From assembly GCF_963678635.1 (NCBI RefSeq), contig NW_026971159.1:1-20633 (forward strand): DNA of 20,633 bases, written 5' to 3'. This document shows, in pieces, positions 10,187 to 17,378 of the stretch. Below the pieces are notes generated by a model. That model had not been told where the DNA came from, ran no database searches, and was given only the letters and a program-made list of their open reading frames with translations. Origin of the DNA: Symsagittifera roscoffensis. Its lineage: Eukaryota > Xenacoelomorpha > Acoela > Convolutidae. Every line of letters starts with the position of its first letter. Position 1 is the first letter of the stretch. A program made the translations under genes and the position numbers.

Positions 10187-10250
10187 AGATAGAGAGAGAG
10201 AGAGAGGGAGGAGAGGGGGAGGGGGGAGGGAGGAGGGCGAGGGGCTGAGG
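10187..10250. repeat. GA / GGGA purine tract
   Basis: A GA microsatellite merging into G-rich GGGA units. On the minus strand it forms a polypyrimidine tract about 35 bp upstream of the acceptor of the candidate exon at 10066-10152. It produces low-complexity Pro/Ser/Leu frames that are not genes. Confidence 0.9.
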
Positions 10251-10540
10251 TGAGCAAAACTCAAAGTCTAAAACTGAACTGGATTTTTAATCATGAATGT
10301 CGGTTTCGTTGGTTATTTAGAAAACTGGTTTGAATTTGACTATGGTGTGTTGAATCTTTTGAAAGTATATTGAAGTACATTGTTTTGTACAGCTCATAAA
10401 ATAATTTTTATGCCGATTTTTGTGCTACCTTACCATTGCTTTAGGGCATTTAACTTCCTCGAAGAATCTTAGATGAAAGCAACCCAAGAGTAATTATCGT
10501 TTTTATTGTATTTTGAGACGTCTTTTTTGACATTTCTGGG

Positions 10541-11461
10541 TCGTGGTTGTTATATTCAACCCTGGTCGTGGTTGTGGCTTCATGATCTTATGATCAGACG
10601 GTTGTGGTTTTATGATCAGACGGTTGCGACCAAATTTTAGTAATTCCAGACTGCCGCGACCGAAATTGGATATTTTAAGACCGCCACGACCAAAATTTGG
10701 TATTTCCAGACTTTGCGGACCAAGGCAATTCCGAAGGAAAGTTAACCGCGACCGGCTCGACCGAAGGAAATTTAACCGCAACCGGCGCGACCGAAAGAAA
10801 CTTAGTCGCGGCGGTCAAAAAAATTGTCGCTGCGCTCGAAAAGTTAGTCGCGGCGGTCGAAAATTAGTCGCGCTATGGTCGAAAAATTATTCGCGATGGT
10901 CGAAAATTTAGTAGCGGTGGTCAAAAATTAGTCGAAGCTGTCAAAAAATTTTTCGCGGCATGGTCGAAAAATTAGTCGCGGTAGTCGAAAAAATAGTGGC
11001 GGTGGTCGAAAGTATAGTCGCGGTGGTCGAAAGTATAGTCGCGGTATGGTCGAAAAATTAGTCGCCGCAGTCGAAAAATTAGACGCGGCATGGTCGAAAA
11101 ATTAGTCGCGGCGGTCGAGAAATTAGTCGCGGTAGTCGAAAATATAGTCGCGGTTGTCGAAAGTATAGTCGCGGTATAGTCGAAAAATTAGTCGAGGCGG
11201 TCAAAAAATTAGTAGCGGCTGTCGAAAAATTAATCGGGGCTGTAAAAAATTGGTGGCGCGGTCGAAAAGTTTGTCGCGGCATGGTCGTAAAATTAGTTGA
11301 GGTGGCCAAAAAGTTGATCAAGATCAGCGCGACAGAAGAAAAATATCCGCGATTGGCGCGATCGAAAAAAAAATTAATAGCAACTGGCGCAACTGAAGAA
11401 AAGTTAACAGCAATCGAAAAAAAAGTCTGGAGAAAAATGTTTCAAAAGAATTTGAAGAAAC
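10541..11461 (+). repeat. GTCG-rich satellite array, left arm (21-24 bp units, flanked by 30-bp units)
   Basis: Three zones in one orientation. From about 10541 to 10800 there are irregular units, including two 22-bp units built on TATGATCAGACGGTTG and then 30-bp units of the type CCGAAGGAAA..TTAACCGC. From about 10801 to 11318 there are more than 20 units of 21-24 bp, consensus close to GTCGCGGCGGTCGAAAAATTA, some with an extra AT (GCGGCATGGTC). From about 11320 to 11461 there are units resembling the 30-bp type (GGCGCGATCGAAAAA..). Open frames across it on both strands are by-products of the period. The retrotransposon's 3' LTR starts directly at its right edge. Confidence 0.9.
11458..11461. 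repeat. Target-site duplication AAAC (left copy)
   Basis: AAAC immediately left of the TG of the LTR at 11462, matched by AAAC at 16694-16697 immediately right of the other LTR. Four to six bases is the usual duplication size for Ty3/Gypsy elements. A four-base match could also occur by chance (about 1 in 256). Confidence 0.6.
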
Positions 11462-11723
11462 TGTTGAAGTGTGTAAAAGTGTAGTATCGGAAAAAGGTTA
11501 GTGTTCAAATTTAATTGTAGGTAACTGTTAGGCATCAAATCGAAATCTTACTGCACTGTTCCATTTCAGATCGTATCGGACGTTAGAGATCGCAAGGTCA
11601 CGACAGCAGGTATCCAGACAGAAGGAAACAAATTGATAGCACTTACATAAACTCAAGCAGGTCTCCAGACAGAAGGAAACAAATTGATAGCACTTACATA
11701 AACTCAAACTGGTCCCTATCTCA
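11462..11723 (-). repeat. 3' LTR of the retrotransposon (262 bp)
   Basis: In element sense it begins TGAGATAGGGACC and ends ACACTTCAACA, with short TG..CA ends. It carries two copies of a 51-bp tandem unit in its U3-side half, against three in the 5' LTR. ATTAAA (near 11512) is a plausible variant polyadenylation signal. It differs from the 5' LTR at three positions besides the missing unit. Confidence 0.92.
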
Positions 11724-11883
11724 TTCGGGTAACAACAAATAAATTTTAAATCGTAGATATAAAATTTATCAACTCATTGTTTCTTTTGTTATGGGTACAT
11801 GTTACTAATTCAGTTTTAGTTTAAATTGAATTTTCAGGCAGACTTGCCAAACCTCTCTCTAAGGTTTTTTTCTCTTCATCATG
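11724..11883 (-). other. Element 3' untranslated region with displaced purine tracts
   Basis: The region lies between the pol stop codon and the 3' LTR. In sense orientation it contains purine runs GATGAAGAGAAAAAAA (near 11866-11881) and AGAGAGAGG (near 11853-11861). The bases directly touching the LTR (TTGTTGTTACCCGAA) are not purine-rich, so no polypurine tract sits in its expected place. Confidence 0.6.
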
Positions 11884-12865
11884 TTACTTGTGCTCTATTT
11901 GATGGATCATGACTCCCCCCATTTTATCAACTCCTCGTCGCTGTCGCGTTGATTTTCTTGTTGCCGCCACGCCTTGTCTTCGTTTGCCACCGACGGTTTT
12001 CGGTGTTATCTCCTTGTCCGTTCCCGACGGTACGTTTTCTCCCCCGCTCGCCGTAATCTTCGCCGTTTCGTCCCTTTCGACTTCCCAATCGCTATCCTCA
12101 TCTTCCTCGCTTTCGTCCGCGCTGTACTCTACTATACGATGTTTCGTTGATTTCCGCGCGTTTTCCATCTCTAATGGATCCTTTTCGGCCTTTCTTTTGC
12201 ACTTTGTGGGTTCACTTGGTTCCGGGGTGCTCTTTCGGGACTTACTAGGTCCTGGGGTGCACGCGTCACTTCTATCCTCAATTTGGCTTTCTTCAGCCGC
12301 CGATCTAAAAGAAACACCACTTCGCCTTAGTACGACCCTTTTTCCATCTGCACCGTGTTTTAAGTTAATTTTTTTTTAATTTTCAATGGTAAACGTTTAT
12401 ACCTTCTCGGGTCCTTCGGGTCCGTTTTTCCAGTCCTTTGGTAGACTGTTGTGCTGGTCTTATGCCTTTTGAGGCATTCTGGTGCTTTTGGTATTTTTCC
12501 TGTTCCCTTGGGATCCTATACCTCCTGAGCCTTGGGATTTGTTTCGATTAGCTCCTCATCCTCCAAAACACTTCGGGTTTTTCTATTCTCCGGGGCGCTC
12601 CTCCTTTCCCCTTATACCAAGTCGCTCCTCTTTTCCCAATCTAGGGTTAGCTCTACATCCGGGAGATTACCCGCCTTGTCTAAACAAGATAACTTCTGGT
12701 TAACAACATTTGATCAGTTTAGATTTTTCAATGATGGTTTTTTCGTCAAATTTTGCAGAGCCGTATTCGCTTCTCTTCCATGATAAGCCTCAAAAGACGT
12801 TAGCTTAGTCTTAGAATGTGGCACAAAACGTAGCGCGCTGAGCGCACGGGATATCTCTACCCAAA
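11884..12865 (-). pseudogene. pol: pol 3' part: integrase C-terminal domain and charged tail, interrupted
   Basis: After the D,D35E core the frame shifts near 12865 and reads on as SRALSALRFVPHSKTKLTSF, FEAYHGREANTAL and QKLSCLDKAG, the type of sequence that follows the core in Ty3/Gypsy integrases (recruitment to templates, chromatin and DNA binding). Stops lie at 12716-12714 (TGA), 12614-12612 (TAA) and 12518-12516 (TAG). Another frame change occurs at the T9 run near 12370. The last frame is open to TAA at 11886-11884. It is acidic in the middle (SADESEEDEDSDWE) and ends basic (RKSTRQRRGVDKMGG). Several breaks sit at homopolymers, so some could be sequencing indels. Confidence 0.8.
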
Positions 12866-13266
12866 CTTTTAGTTTTTATTTTCCTGGAGATAAGTTAGCA
12901 CGTAATTTTTTGTCGACCCAATTGTTCGTTCGACCATTCCCGTCGCGCGATGGTCCTTAACCGGAGATTTAATGAGTTCAATAACTTCGTAATTACAGAA
13001 ATTTTGAATATCAGTTGAGAAAAATTCAGTTGCCTGATCCATATGCAATTTCCTTGGGTATCCATGAGTATTTATGTACTTCCTTAGGAACCTTAATACA
13101 TTTTTAGACTTGTTACTTGAACAGACATACGCCGACGGCCAATGCGGAAAAGTGTCTACTGCTACAAGTACATACTTCTTTCGACCCCTTAATTAATTGA
13201 CCGGGCTCCAGAAATCTAATTGGACCAAATCATTCGGTTCCTTAGGTACATAAGTTTCCCCCCATG
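12866..13266 (-). pseudogene. pol: pol: integrase catalytic core, D,D35E, with in-frame stop
   Basis: The strand-transfer enzyme that inserts the element's cDNA. The catalytic acids are visible: the first Asp in LVQLDFW (codon 13216-13214), the second in KLHMDQATEF (13039-13037) and Glu in TGMVERTIG (12931-12929). Spacing is 58 residues between the Asp residues and exactly 35 between the second Asp and Glu, the retroviral/Ty3 signature. The domain is interrupted by TAA at 13195-13193 shortly after the first Asp, and its frame closes with TAA at 12871-12869. It is separated from the zinc finger by a frameshift at a run of G residues near 13257-13262. Confidence 0.9.
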
Positions 13267-14363
13267 TCACTTTTTGGAATATCAAGTTTAAGATTTTTAC
13301 CTGCTTCTAAGCAGCTTTTGCAGTACTTTGCTGTAGCGGCAATGTTCCTGTGCATTAGTGGTATCCATACATCCTTTGCGGCTGCAAACATTTTGTCGCG
13401 CCCATGGTGGTTAAAATGCAAACGATTGAGTACTGCTGACGACATGTCCTTCGGTATGGCCAACCGGCCATCCATCCACAGGCAATTTTCACGTACGGAA
13501 AAGTCATTGTAGTGTTGAGCGTAATATTGCCACAGTTTTGTTATGATGTCCTTGGCTCGTGGGTTTTTGTCTCTGATTGCATCTCTGATTGTTTTCATAA
13601 TAGGGTCTTTTTCCAGATTTGCTTCTACCAATTTCAGAATCAGGATCTCAGGATAATCTAATTTTCTAACGACTTTACTGTCGGATGTTACTATTGAAAA
13701 AATCCATTTATCGTTCTGCACAAGTGGGTAGGATAATCCGGGAAACTGGTGGGGAAATGAGATAATCGTTTTTAACTTTTTAGAATTTGTCTGTTTTTGA
13801 GCAACTTTTGAAGGTGGTTTTAATTCAATATCCGAATCAGAACTGATACTGGGTGGTTGGTTTAACCGATTGAGAACAACATTAAGGTTCACATCTCCAG
13901 ATTTGGTTGAAGTGTTAACAATGGCGGAAGTTGGTGGGTCAGTTTTTTCAGGTGAATTCATCATATTTTTATTACTCATTTTATTCATATTTTGAATTTT
14001 CCAACTAGAGTTTACGTATTGAGAACAACGTCTGATTTTCTTTCTTCGGCATTTGCATATTTCCGCCGGTATGCAAATATCTCGATTCTGATTGGTTAAC
14101 CGCCGGTTGCATGTAAACACGCCCTCTATTGAGCGCTTGCGCTCACGGTGAGTTTTTGCATATTCATCTTTTCTTTTATTCCCATTGGATGGAACTGTTT
14201 TCGTTATAGCGCAACATGACTGATCACCCTCAACCGTCAGTTTTCTCTGAATTATTTTCTTTTTCTGACCCCTAGGCTTCATTTGATCCTTAGGATTCAA
14301 TGCTGCGTTTATCATGTTTATTTTCGCAACTGTAAAACTTTCGTCATAATGACTCGGGTGCCT
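13242..14363 (-). pseudogene. pol: pol: long linker and integrase HHCC zinc-finger domain
   Basis: The frame is open from 14426 to 13242, but the element's own frame enters it only near 14360, at FTVAKINMIN. It begins with a Lys/Asn/Ser-rich, low-complexity section of roughly 200 residues. A more ordered section follows (FPHQFPGLSYPLVQNDKW, then DPIMKTIRDAIRDKNPRAKD). It ends in the integrase N-terminal zinc finger, H-X3-H-X27-C-X2-C (HFNHH near 13418-13404; CKSC near 13322-13311), which mediates multimerisation. The frame then runs into a stop at 13242 after a homopolymer shift, while the catalytic core continues in another frame. Family identity is clear from the HHCC finger and the core that follows. 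The linker is longer than usual. Confidence 0.87.
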
Positions 14364-14650
14364 CTGCGGACGGAAACCGAGACAAATAGTCTGCCATTCC
14401 CATTTTGGACCCCTGTCTATGTTCAACTTTAAAATTGTACGGCACTAATCGATCGTACCATCGAGTTCATCGGCTGAAAAACGTTTTTTTTTTCCTTTTG
14501 GTGAAAAACTTAACAATGTAAGTAGTGCCTTGTGATCCGATATAACTGTAAAATAACGGCCATATATATAATTTTGAAATTGTTCCGTGGCCCACACTAC
14601 TGCGAGTAATTCTAATTTATTGGTAGAATACTTTTTCTCAGCCGGATTAA
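14340..14650 (-). pseudogene. pol: pol: C-terminal half of RNase H, frameshifted
   Basis: RNase H degrades the RNA strand of the replication hybrid. The frame from 14648 reads NPAEKKYSTNKLELLAVVWA and then TVISDHKALL. These supply the second acidic residue (Glu of KLELL) and the third (Asp of ISDH) of the D-E-D-D set. It closes at TAG 14447-14445. After a frameshift the domain continues as WYDRLVPYNFKVEHRQGSKM and MADYLSR, the usual end of Gypsy RNase H with its last Asp. The first catalytic Asp is missing because the upstream half was removed with the RT core. A second frame change near 14360 leads into the linker frame. Confidence 0.88.
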
Positions 14651-15331
14651 GATAGGAGATACAAAATACTTATCCGAGCACTCTTGTAATTTTACGATTT
14701 GACCTTCGTTTATCAGCGGATGAATTTCTTTATCTACTTTGTCTTGAAGACTGATAGGCACCCGGCGCCCCTTTTGTTGTATCGGCTTCAGGCTTTCGAA
14801 GAAATCGGCTCTTACTTTAGCGTTCCGGATCTTTCCTATTCTAGTAAACAAATTTGGGTACAACTTACAGAAATATGTCTGCAACTCATCATATTCCTCC
14901 TCTTCTTGGCTGCTCCCTTCCCCTGTGATTCCCATCACTTTCTTTCTTTGCACCAACTCCAGGTCTAGGGTGCCCATCAGATCGCGCCCCAGGATTGACT
15001 GATGATTTCCAGATATTACAGACACTTGTGCTGGTGCTGCCCAACCGTTCAACGACATTGTCACTGCTACCTTCCCCAGTATGTTTATTCGGTTGTTATT
15101 GTAGTCCAAGAATTCATCTTTTGAAGGTTGTAACTGAATATTCGCTTTACCTAATGTTGTTTTCAGGTCCGTCATGCTAAAAATTGTGACTGTGGATCCG
15201 CTATCTATCCACAACCACATTTTCTTCCCTGACACCTCAACCTGGACTCGGGCCCCAGGGATCTTCAGTTCAGTCTCGTTCTTTTTTCTTTTGATGGACA
15301 TCACCATGTAGTCGTCCGATCCTGACGCCAT
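14649..15331 (-). pseudogene. pol: pol: aspartic protease and truncated reverse transcriptase start
   Basis: An open frame from ATG 15331, same frame as the Gag end, separated from it by one TAA and one codon. The protease (cuts Gag-Pol) has its active-site motif LWIDSGSTVTIFS at residues 40-52 (Asp43) and the C-terminal ILGRDLMG at 113-120. Residues about 155-227 are the beginning of a Gypsy-type reverse transcriptase (FTRIGKI, then KGRRVPISLQDKVDKEI, then SDKYFVSPI). The RT then stops abruptly: the fingers/palm motifs and the Y-x-D-D catalytic box are absent, and the sequence jumps to the middle of RNase H at about 14655. The last dozen residues of this frame are out-of-frame RNase H DNA. 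Confidence 0.9.
14650..14660 (-). other. Deletion junction: RT core joined to mid RNase H
   Basis: Upstream (sense) sequence encodes SDKYFVSPI of the RT N-terminus and downstream sequence encodes NPAEKKYST of RNase H, with no RT catalytic core between them. From the usual spacing of these motifs in Ty3/Gypsy polyproteins, roughly 1 kb or more is missing. The exact breakpoint, and any microhomology, cannot be fixed without an intact copy. Confidence 0.85.
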
Positions 15332-15334
15332 GGA

Positions 15335-16381
15335 TTAATTCTCCCCGCTTCCCTGCTGATTCACCCACGCCACTGGATCTTCTGCCAAATCAGTCACACT
15401 CTGCATGCTCTGATGGTGCTCATTTTCATCTCTGACTAAGCCGACTCGTCTACGTCCTCTCCATTGGTTAGTACCCCTCCTAATTCCTCTGCATGCTCGT
15501 TCAAAGTGTCCCAGTTTCCGGCACGAGTTGCATGTTGCTCCTTTTGCAGGACAATTTGCTATATGATCAAGAGTAAATTCGGCGCGTCGCAATTATAACA
15601 CCTACGGTTATTTTCGCTTCCCCCACTGCTTGATCCTTGGGTGTATCCTCCACGTCCCCCTTGTCCCCTTCTTATATTATTGACTCGTTCTTGCTTTATA
15701 GATATCGACAGCGCTGATGAAGCCGGTTTTCCAGTGTATGATTTATATGCACGCTCACCACGTTCATAAGATAATGCGATCCTGTAGACTTCCTCGGGTA
15801 ACTTTGTTGATCGCGATGATTCTCGTTGGCAATCCGATTCCCGCATGTTCATAATAAAAATATCACGAACATTTTCTTCCGCATTTGCAAAATCACATCT
15901 GCCCGCCAGAGCGCTCAATTCCGCGTGGAATTTCTCGAACGTTCCGTGCTCCTTCTGTTTCTTCCATAGAAAAGTCCCCTCTCATGGGTTACATTACGAT
16001 CACGTTGGAAAACATTTTGCATCTCGTCAAGGACCTGTGGGTAACGTTCCGTTTTAACATTCACCGCCGGTTTTCGTGCTTTGAATATCCGTTGCGCTTC
16101 GTCTCCAATGCAGAGGTATAGATTAGGATTCAACTTCTTTTCCGCATCGATACGGTTTTTTCCATTTACCTCCTCTGGCAACGCTGCAATAGCCGCCGCA
16201 TTTAAAGTACGCGCAAAATAAAAATCATCGGGATCAATGTGATATTTTGCTATCATCCCCCAGTGAAATTTGTTTATCCGCTTCTCCCAGTAAACCGGAG
16301 GTTCCGGTGTTCGTGCATCCGAAAATGCTATTATATTAAGTGGATTTTTCCCCCGCCTTTTTTCTCTGCTGACTGCGCCAT
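15335..16381 (-). pseudogene. gag: gag: nucleocapsid-type polyprotein, frameshifted
   Basis: Gag packages the element RNA. The likely ATG (16381-16379) uses the last base of the 5' LTR plus the first two of the primer-binding site. It reads MAQSAEKKGGG and runs into TAA at 16333-16331, but the continuation (FSDARTPEPPVYWEKRINKF) is open one frame over from an A5/G5 homopolymer region near 16348. A second shift near 15975 leads to EKFHAELSALAGRCDFANAE. A third near 15580 splits the first zinc knuckle (CYNC.. / ..DHIANC). The second knuckle, CNSCRKLGHFERAC, is a perfect C-X2-C-X4-H-X4-C. The final section is Arg/Gly-rich and ends at TAA 15337-15335, in frame with the protease ATG. The three-frame pieces together match a Gypsy Gag of about 345 residues. 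Confidence 0.88.
16361..16380 (-). promoter_or_regulatory. tRNA primer-binding site
   Basis: Immediately inside the 5' LTR the sense sequence is TGGCGCAGTCAGCAGAG. TGG pairs with the CCA tail of a tRNA, and TGGCGCAGTC would pair with a 3' end GACTGCGCCA. That end resembles serine tRNAs of animals, but the tRNA identity is my inference. Minus-strand DNA synthesis would start here. Confidence 0.85.
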
Positions 16382-16693
16382 GTTGAAGTGTGTAAAAGTG
16401 TAGTATCGGAAAAAGGTTAGTGTTCAACTTTAATTGTAGGTAACTGTTAGGCATCAAATCGAAATCTTACTGCACTGTTCTATTTCAGATCGTATCGGAC
16501 GTTAGAGATCGCAAGGTCACGACAGCAGGTATCCAGACAGAAGGAAACAAATTGATAGCACTTACATAAACTCAAGCAGGTCTCCAGACAGAAGGAAACA
16601 AATTGATAGCACTTACATAAACTCAAGCAGGTCTCCAGACAGAAGAAAACAAATTGATAGCACTTACATAAACTCAAACTGGTCCCTATCTCA
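16381..16693 (-). repeat. 5' LTR of the retrotransposon (313 bp)
   Basis: It matches the 3' LTR at all but three positions by my count, and it has one additional 51-bp tandem unit. It begins TGAGATAGGG in element sense and ends CTTCAACA, directly followed by the primer-binding site. It should hold the element's promoter. No TATA box is clear, and the tandem units sit in the U3-side half, where enhancers lie in other elements. Confidence 0.93.
16527..16680 (-). repeat. 51-bp tandem unit, three copies, inside the 5' LTR
   Basis: The unit (plus-strand start GGT.TCCAGACAGAAGGAAA, end CATAAACTCAAGCA) occurs three times here and twice in the other LTR (about 11608-11710). The third copy has AGAAGAAAAC for AGAAGGAAAC. 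The repeat makes a spurious Cys-rich 17-residue peptide repeat on the minus strand. The copy-number difference accounts exactly for the 51-bp difference in LTR length. Confidence 0.92.
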
Positions 16694-16697
16694 AAAC
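16694..16697. repeat. Target-site duplication AAAC (right copy)
   Basis: Pairs with AAAC at 11458-11461 across the element. See the left copy for the caveat about chance. Confidence 0.6.
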
Positions 16698-16734
16698 AAT
16701 CGATTGAGAAATTGACTGATAAACACAACCCCAA

Positions 16735-16912
16735 GACTAATTTTTTGATCACCGCGACTAATTTTTTGACCGCCGCGCCTAAATTTTTGACCGCCGCGAC
16801 TGATTTTTTGACCATCGCGACTAACTTTTCGAGCGCGGCCACAATCTTTTGACCGCCGCGACTTGTTTTTCGACCGCCGCGACTAGTTTTTCGACCATCG
16901 CGACCGAGATAC
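16735..16912 (-). repeat. GTCG-rich satellite array, right arm, inverted relative to the left arm
   Basis: About eight units of 21-23 bp, plus-strand form GACTAATTTTTTGACCGCCG. This is the exact reverse complement of units in the left array (GTCGCGGCGGTCAAAAAATTA). The array is followed at 16913-16960 by CGGTATTTCCAGAGTTTGTCCG, which resembles TGGTATTTCCAGACTTTGCGG at about 10698-10718. That second segment is in the same orientation on both sides, so the right side is not simply a mirror of the left. Confidence 0.9.
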
Positions 16913-16983
16913 GGTATTTCCAGAGTTTGTCCGCGACTTAAAATTCTGTCCAGACTATGGATTTTCTGTCGCGCAATTATCAT

Positions 16984-17020
16984 TTCCGCGACTGACAAAG
17001 TCGAAAAAATAGTCGCGGAA
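16984..17020. repeat. Perfect 10-bp hairpin
   Basis: TTCCGCGACT at 16984-16993 pairs with AGTCGCGGAA at 17011-17020 across a 17-bp loop (GACAAAGTCGAAAAAAT). The arms carry the CGCGACT / AGTCGCG word of the neighbouring satellite, so this probably marks a point where array units meet head to head. Confidence 0.7.
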
Positions 17021-17378
17021 CTCGACCCGGGAACAAACCGCAATACCCACAATCTTGAAGTCCAAATTGAATGCATACTGCATATTAATAGCATAATGAC
17101 AGTGAACATTAGTTGTTATATTGCATAACAAGATAAATTTTCGGCTTTTTGTAATAATAATCTTATTTTCATTTTGTTGGCTATTCGGCCATACATAAAG
17201 CGAGCTCCTGTCAATACCCTCGGAGAAAGTCTTTTGAAAGGAGACTTTCAACGACGTTTAATTTTACTAAGAATGCCTCTTGGTTTTTCAGCGATTTCGG
17301 CCCCAATCTACGTGTGTCAGAAGAGGTTCAGGGTACTATAAAATAGTCAATGAAAATCCTCAAATCCACACGTCTTGT
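17021..17378. other. Non-coding stretch between satellite and candidate minus-strand gene
   Basis: No gene seen. If the minus-strand candidate gene is real, the right end of this stretch is its 3' UTR. I see no canonical AATAAA after its stop codon. The only AATAAA in sense lies inside the last coding exon near 17424-17430. Confidence 0.4.

Larger units (their letters stand above)
11462..16693 (-). mobile_element. Ty3/Gypsy-type LTR retrotransposon, defective copy
   Basis: Direct repeats of 313 bp (16381-16693, 5' LTR in element sense) and 262 bp (11462-11723, 3' LTR) bound about 4.66 kb of interior. A primer-binding site adjoins the 5' LTR. The order Gag, protease, RT start, RNase H, integrase is that of Ty3/Gypsy rather than Copia, where integrase precedes RT. 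No envelope frame was seen: after integrase there is only a charged C-terminal tail and a short untranslated stretch. The RT core is deleted, and at least eight in-frame stops plus several frameshifts interrupt the frames, so it cannot encode its own replication machinery. LTR identity (three substitutions over the 262 shared positions by my count, plus one 51-bp unit) indicates recent insertion. Confidence 0.93.

Noticed and set aside
10503-11484. Open frames on both strands across the GTCG-rich region (Arg/Lys-rich and Thr/Phe-rich peptides)
   Set aside because: They arise from the 21-bp and 30-bp satellite periods, which are close to multiples of three, and occur on both strands at once.
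11462-11883. Envelope-like gene after integrase (retrovirus-like element)
   Set aside because: Only about 160 bp lie between the pol stop and the 3' LTR, with no signal peptide or membrane frame.
11909-12379. 156-codon plus-strand frame
   Set aside because: It lies antisense to the C-terminal tail of the element's pol, which reads sensibly on the minus strand.
16480-17109. 209-codon minus-strand frame with a repeated Cys-rich 17-residue peptide
   Set aside because: The peptide repeat is the 51-bp LTR unit and the rest lies in satellite DNA. There is no independent gene evidence.
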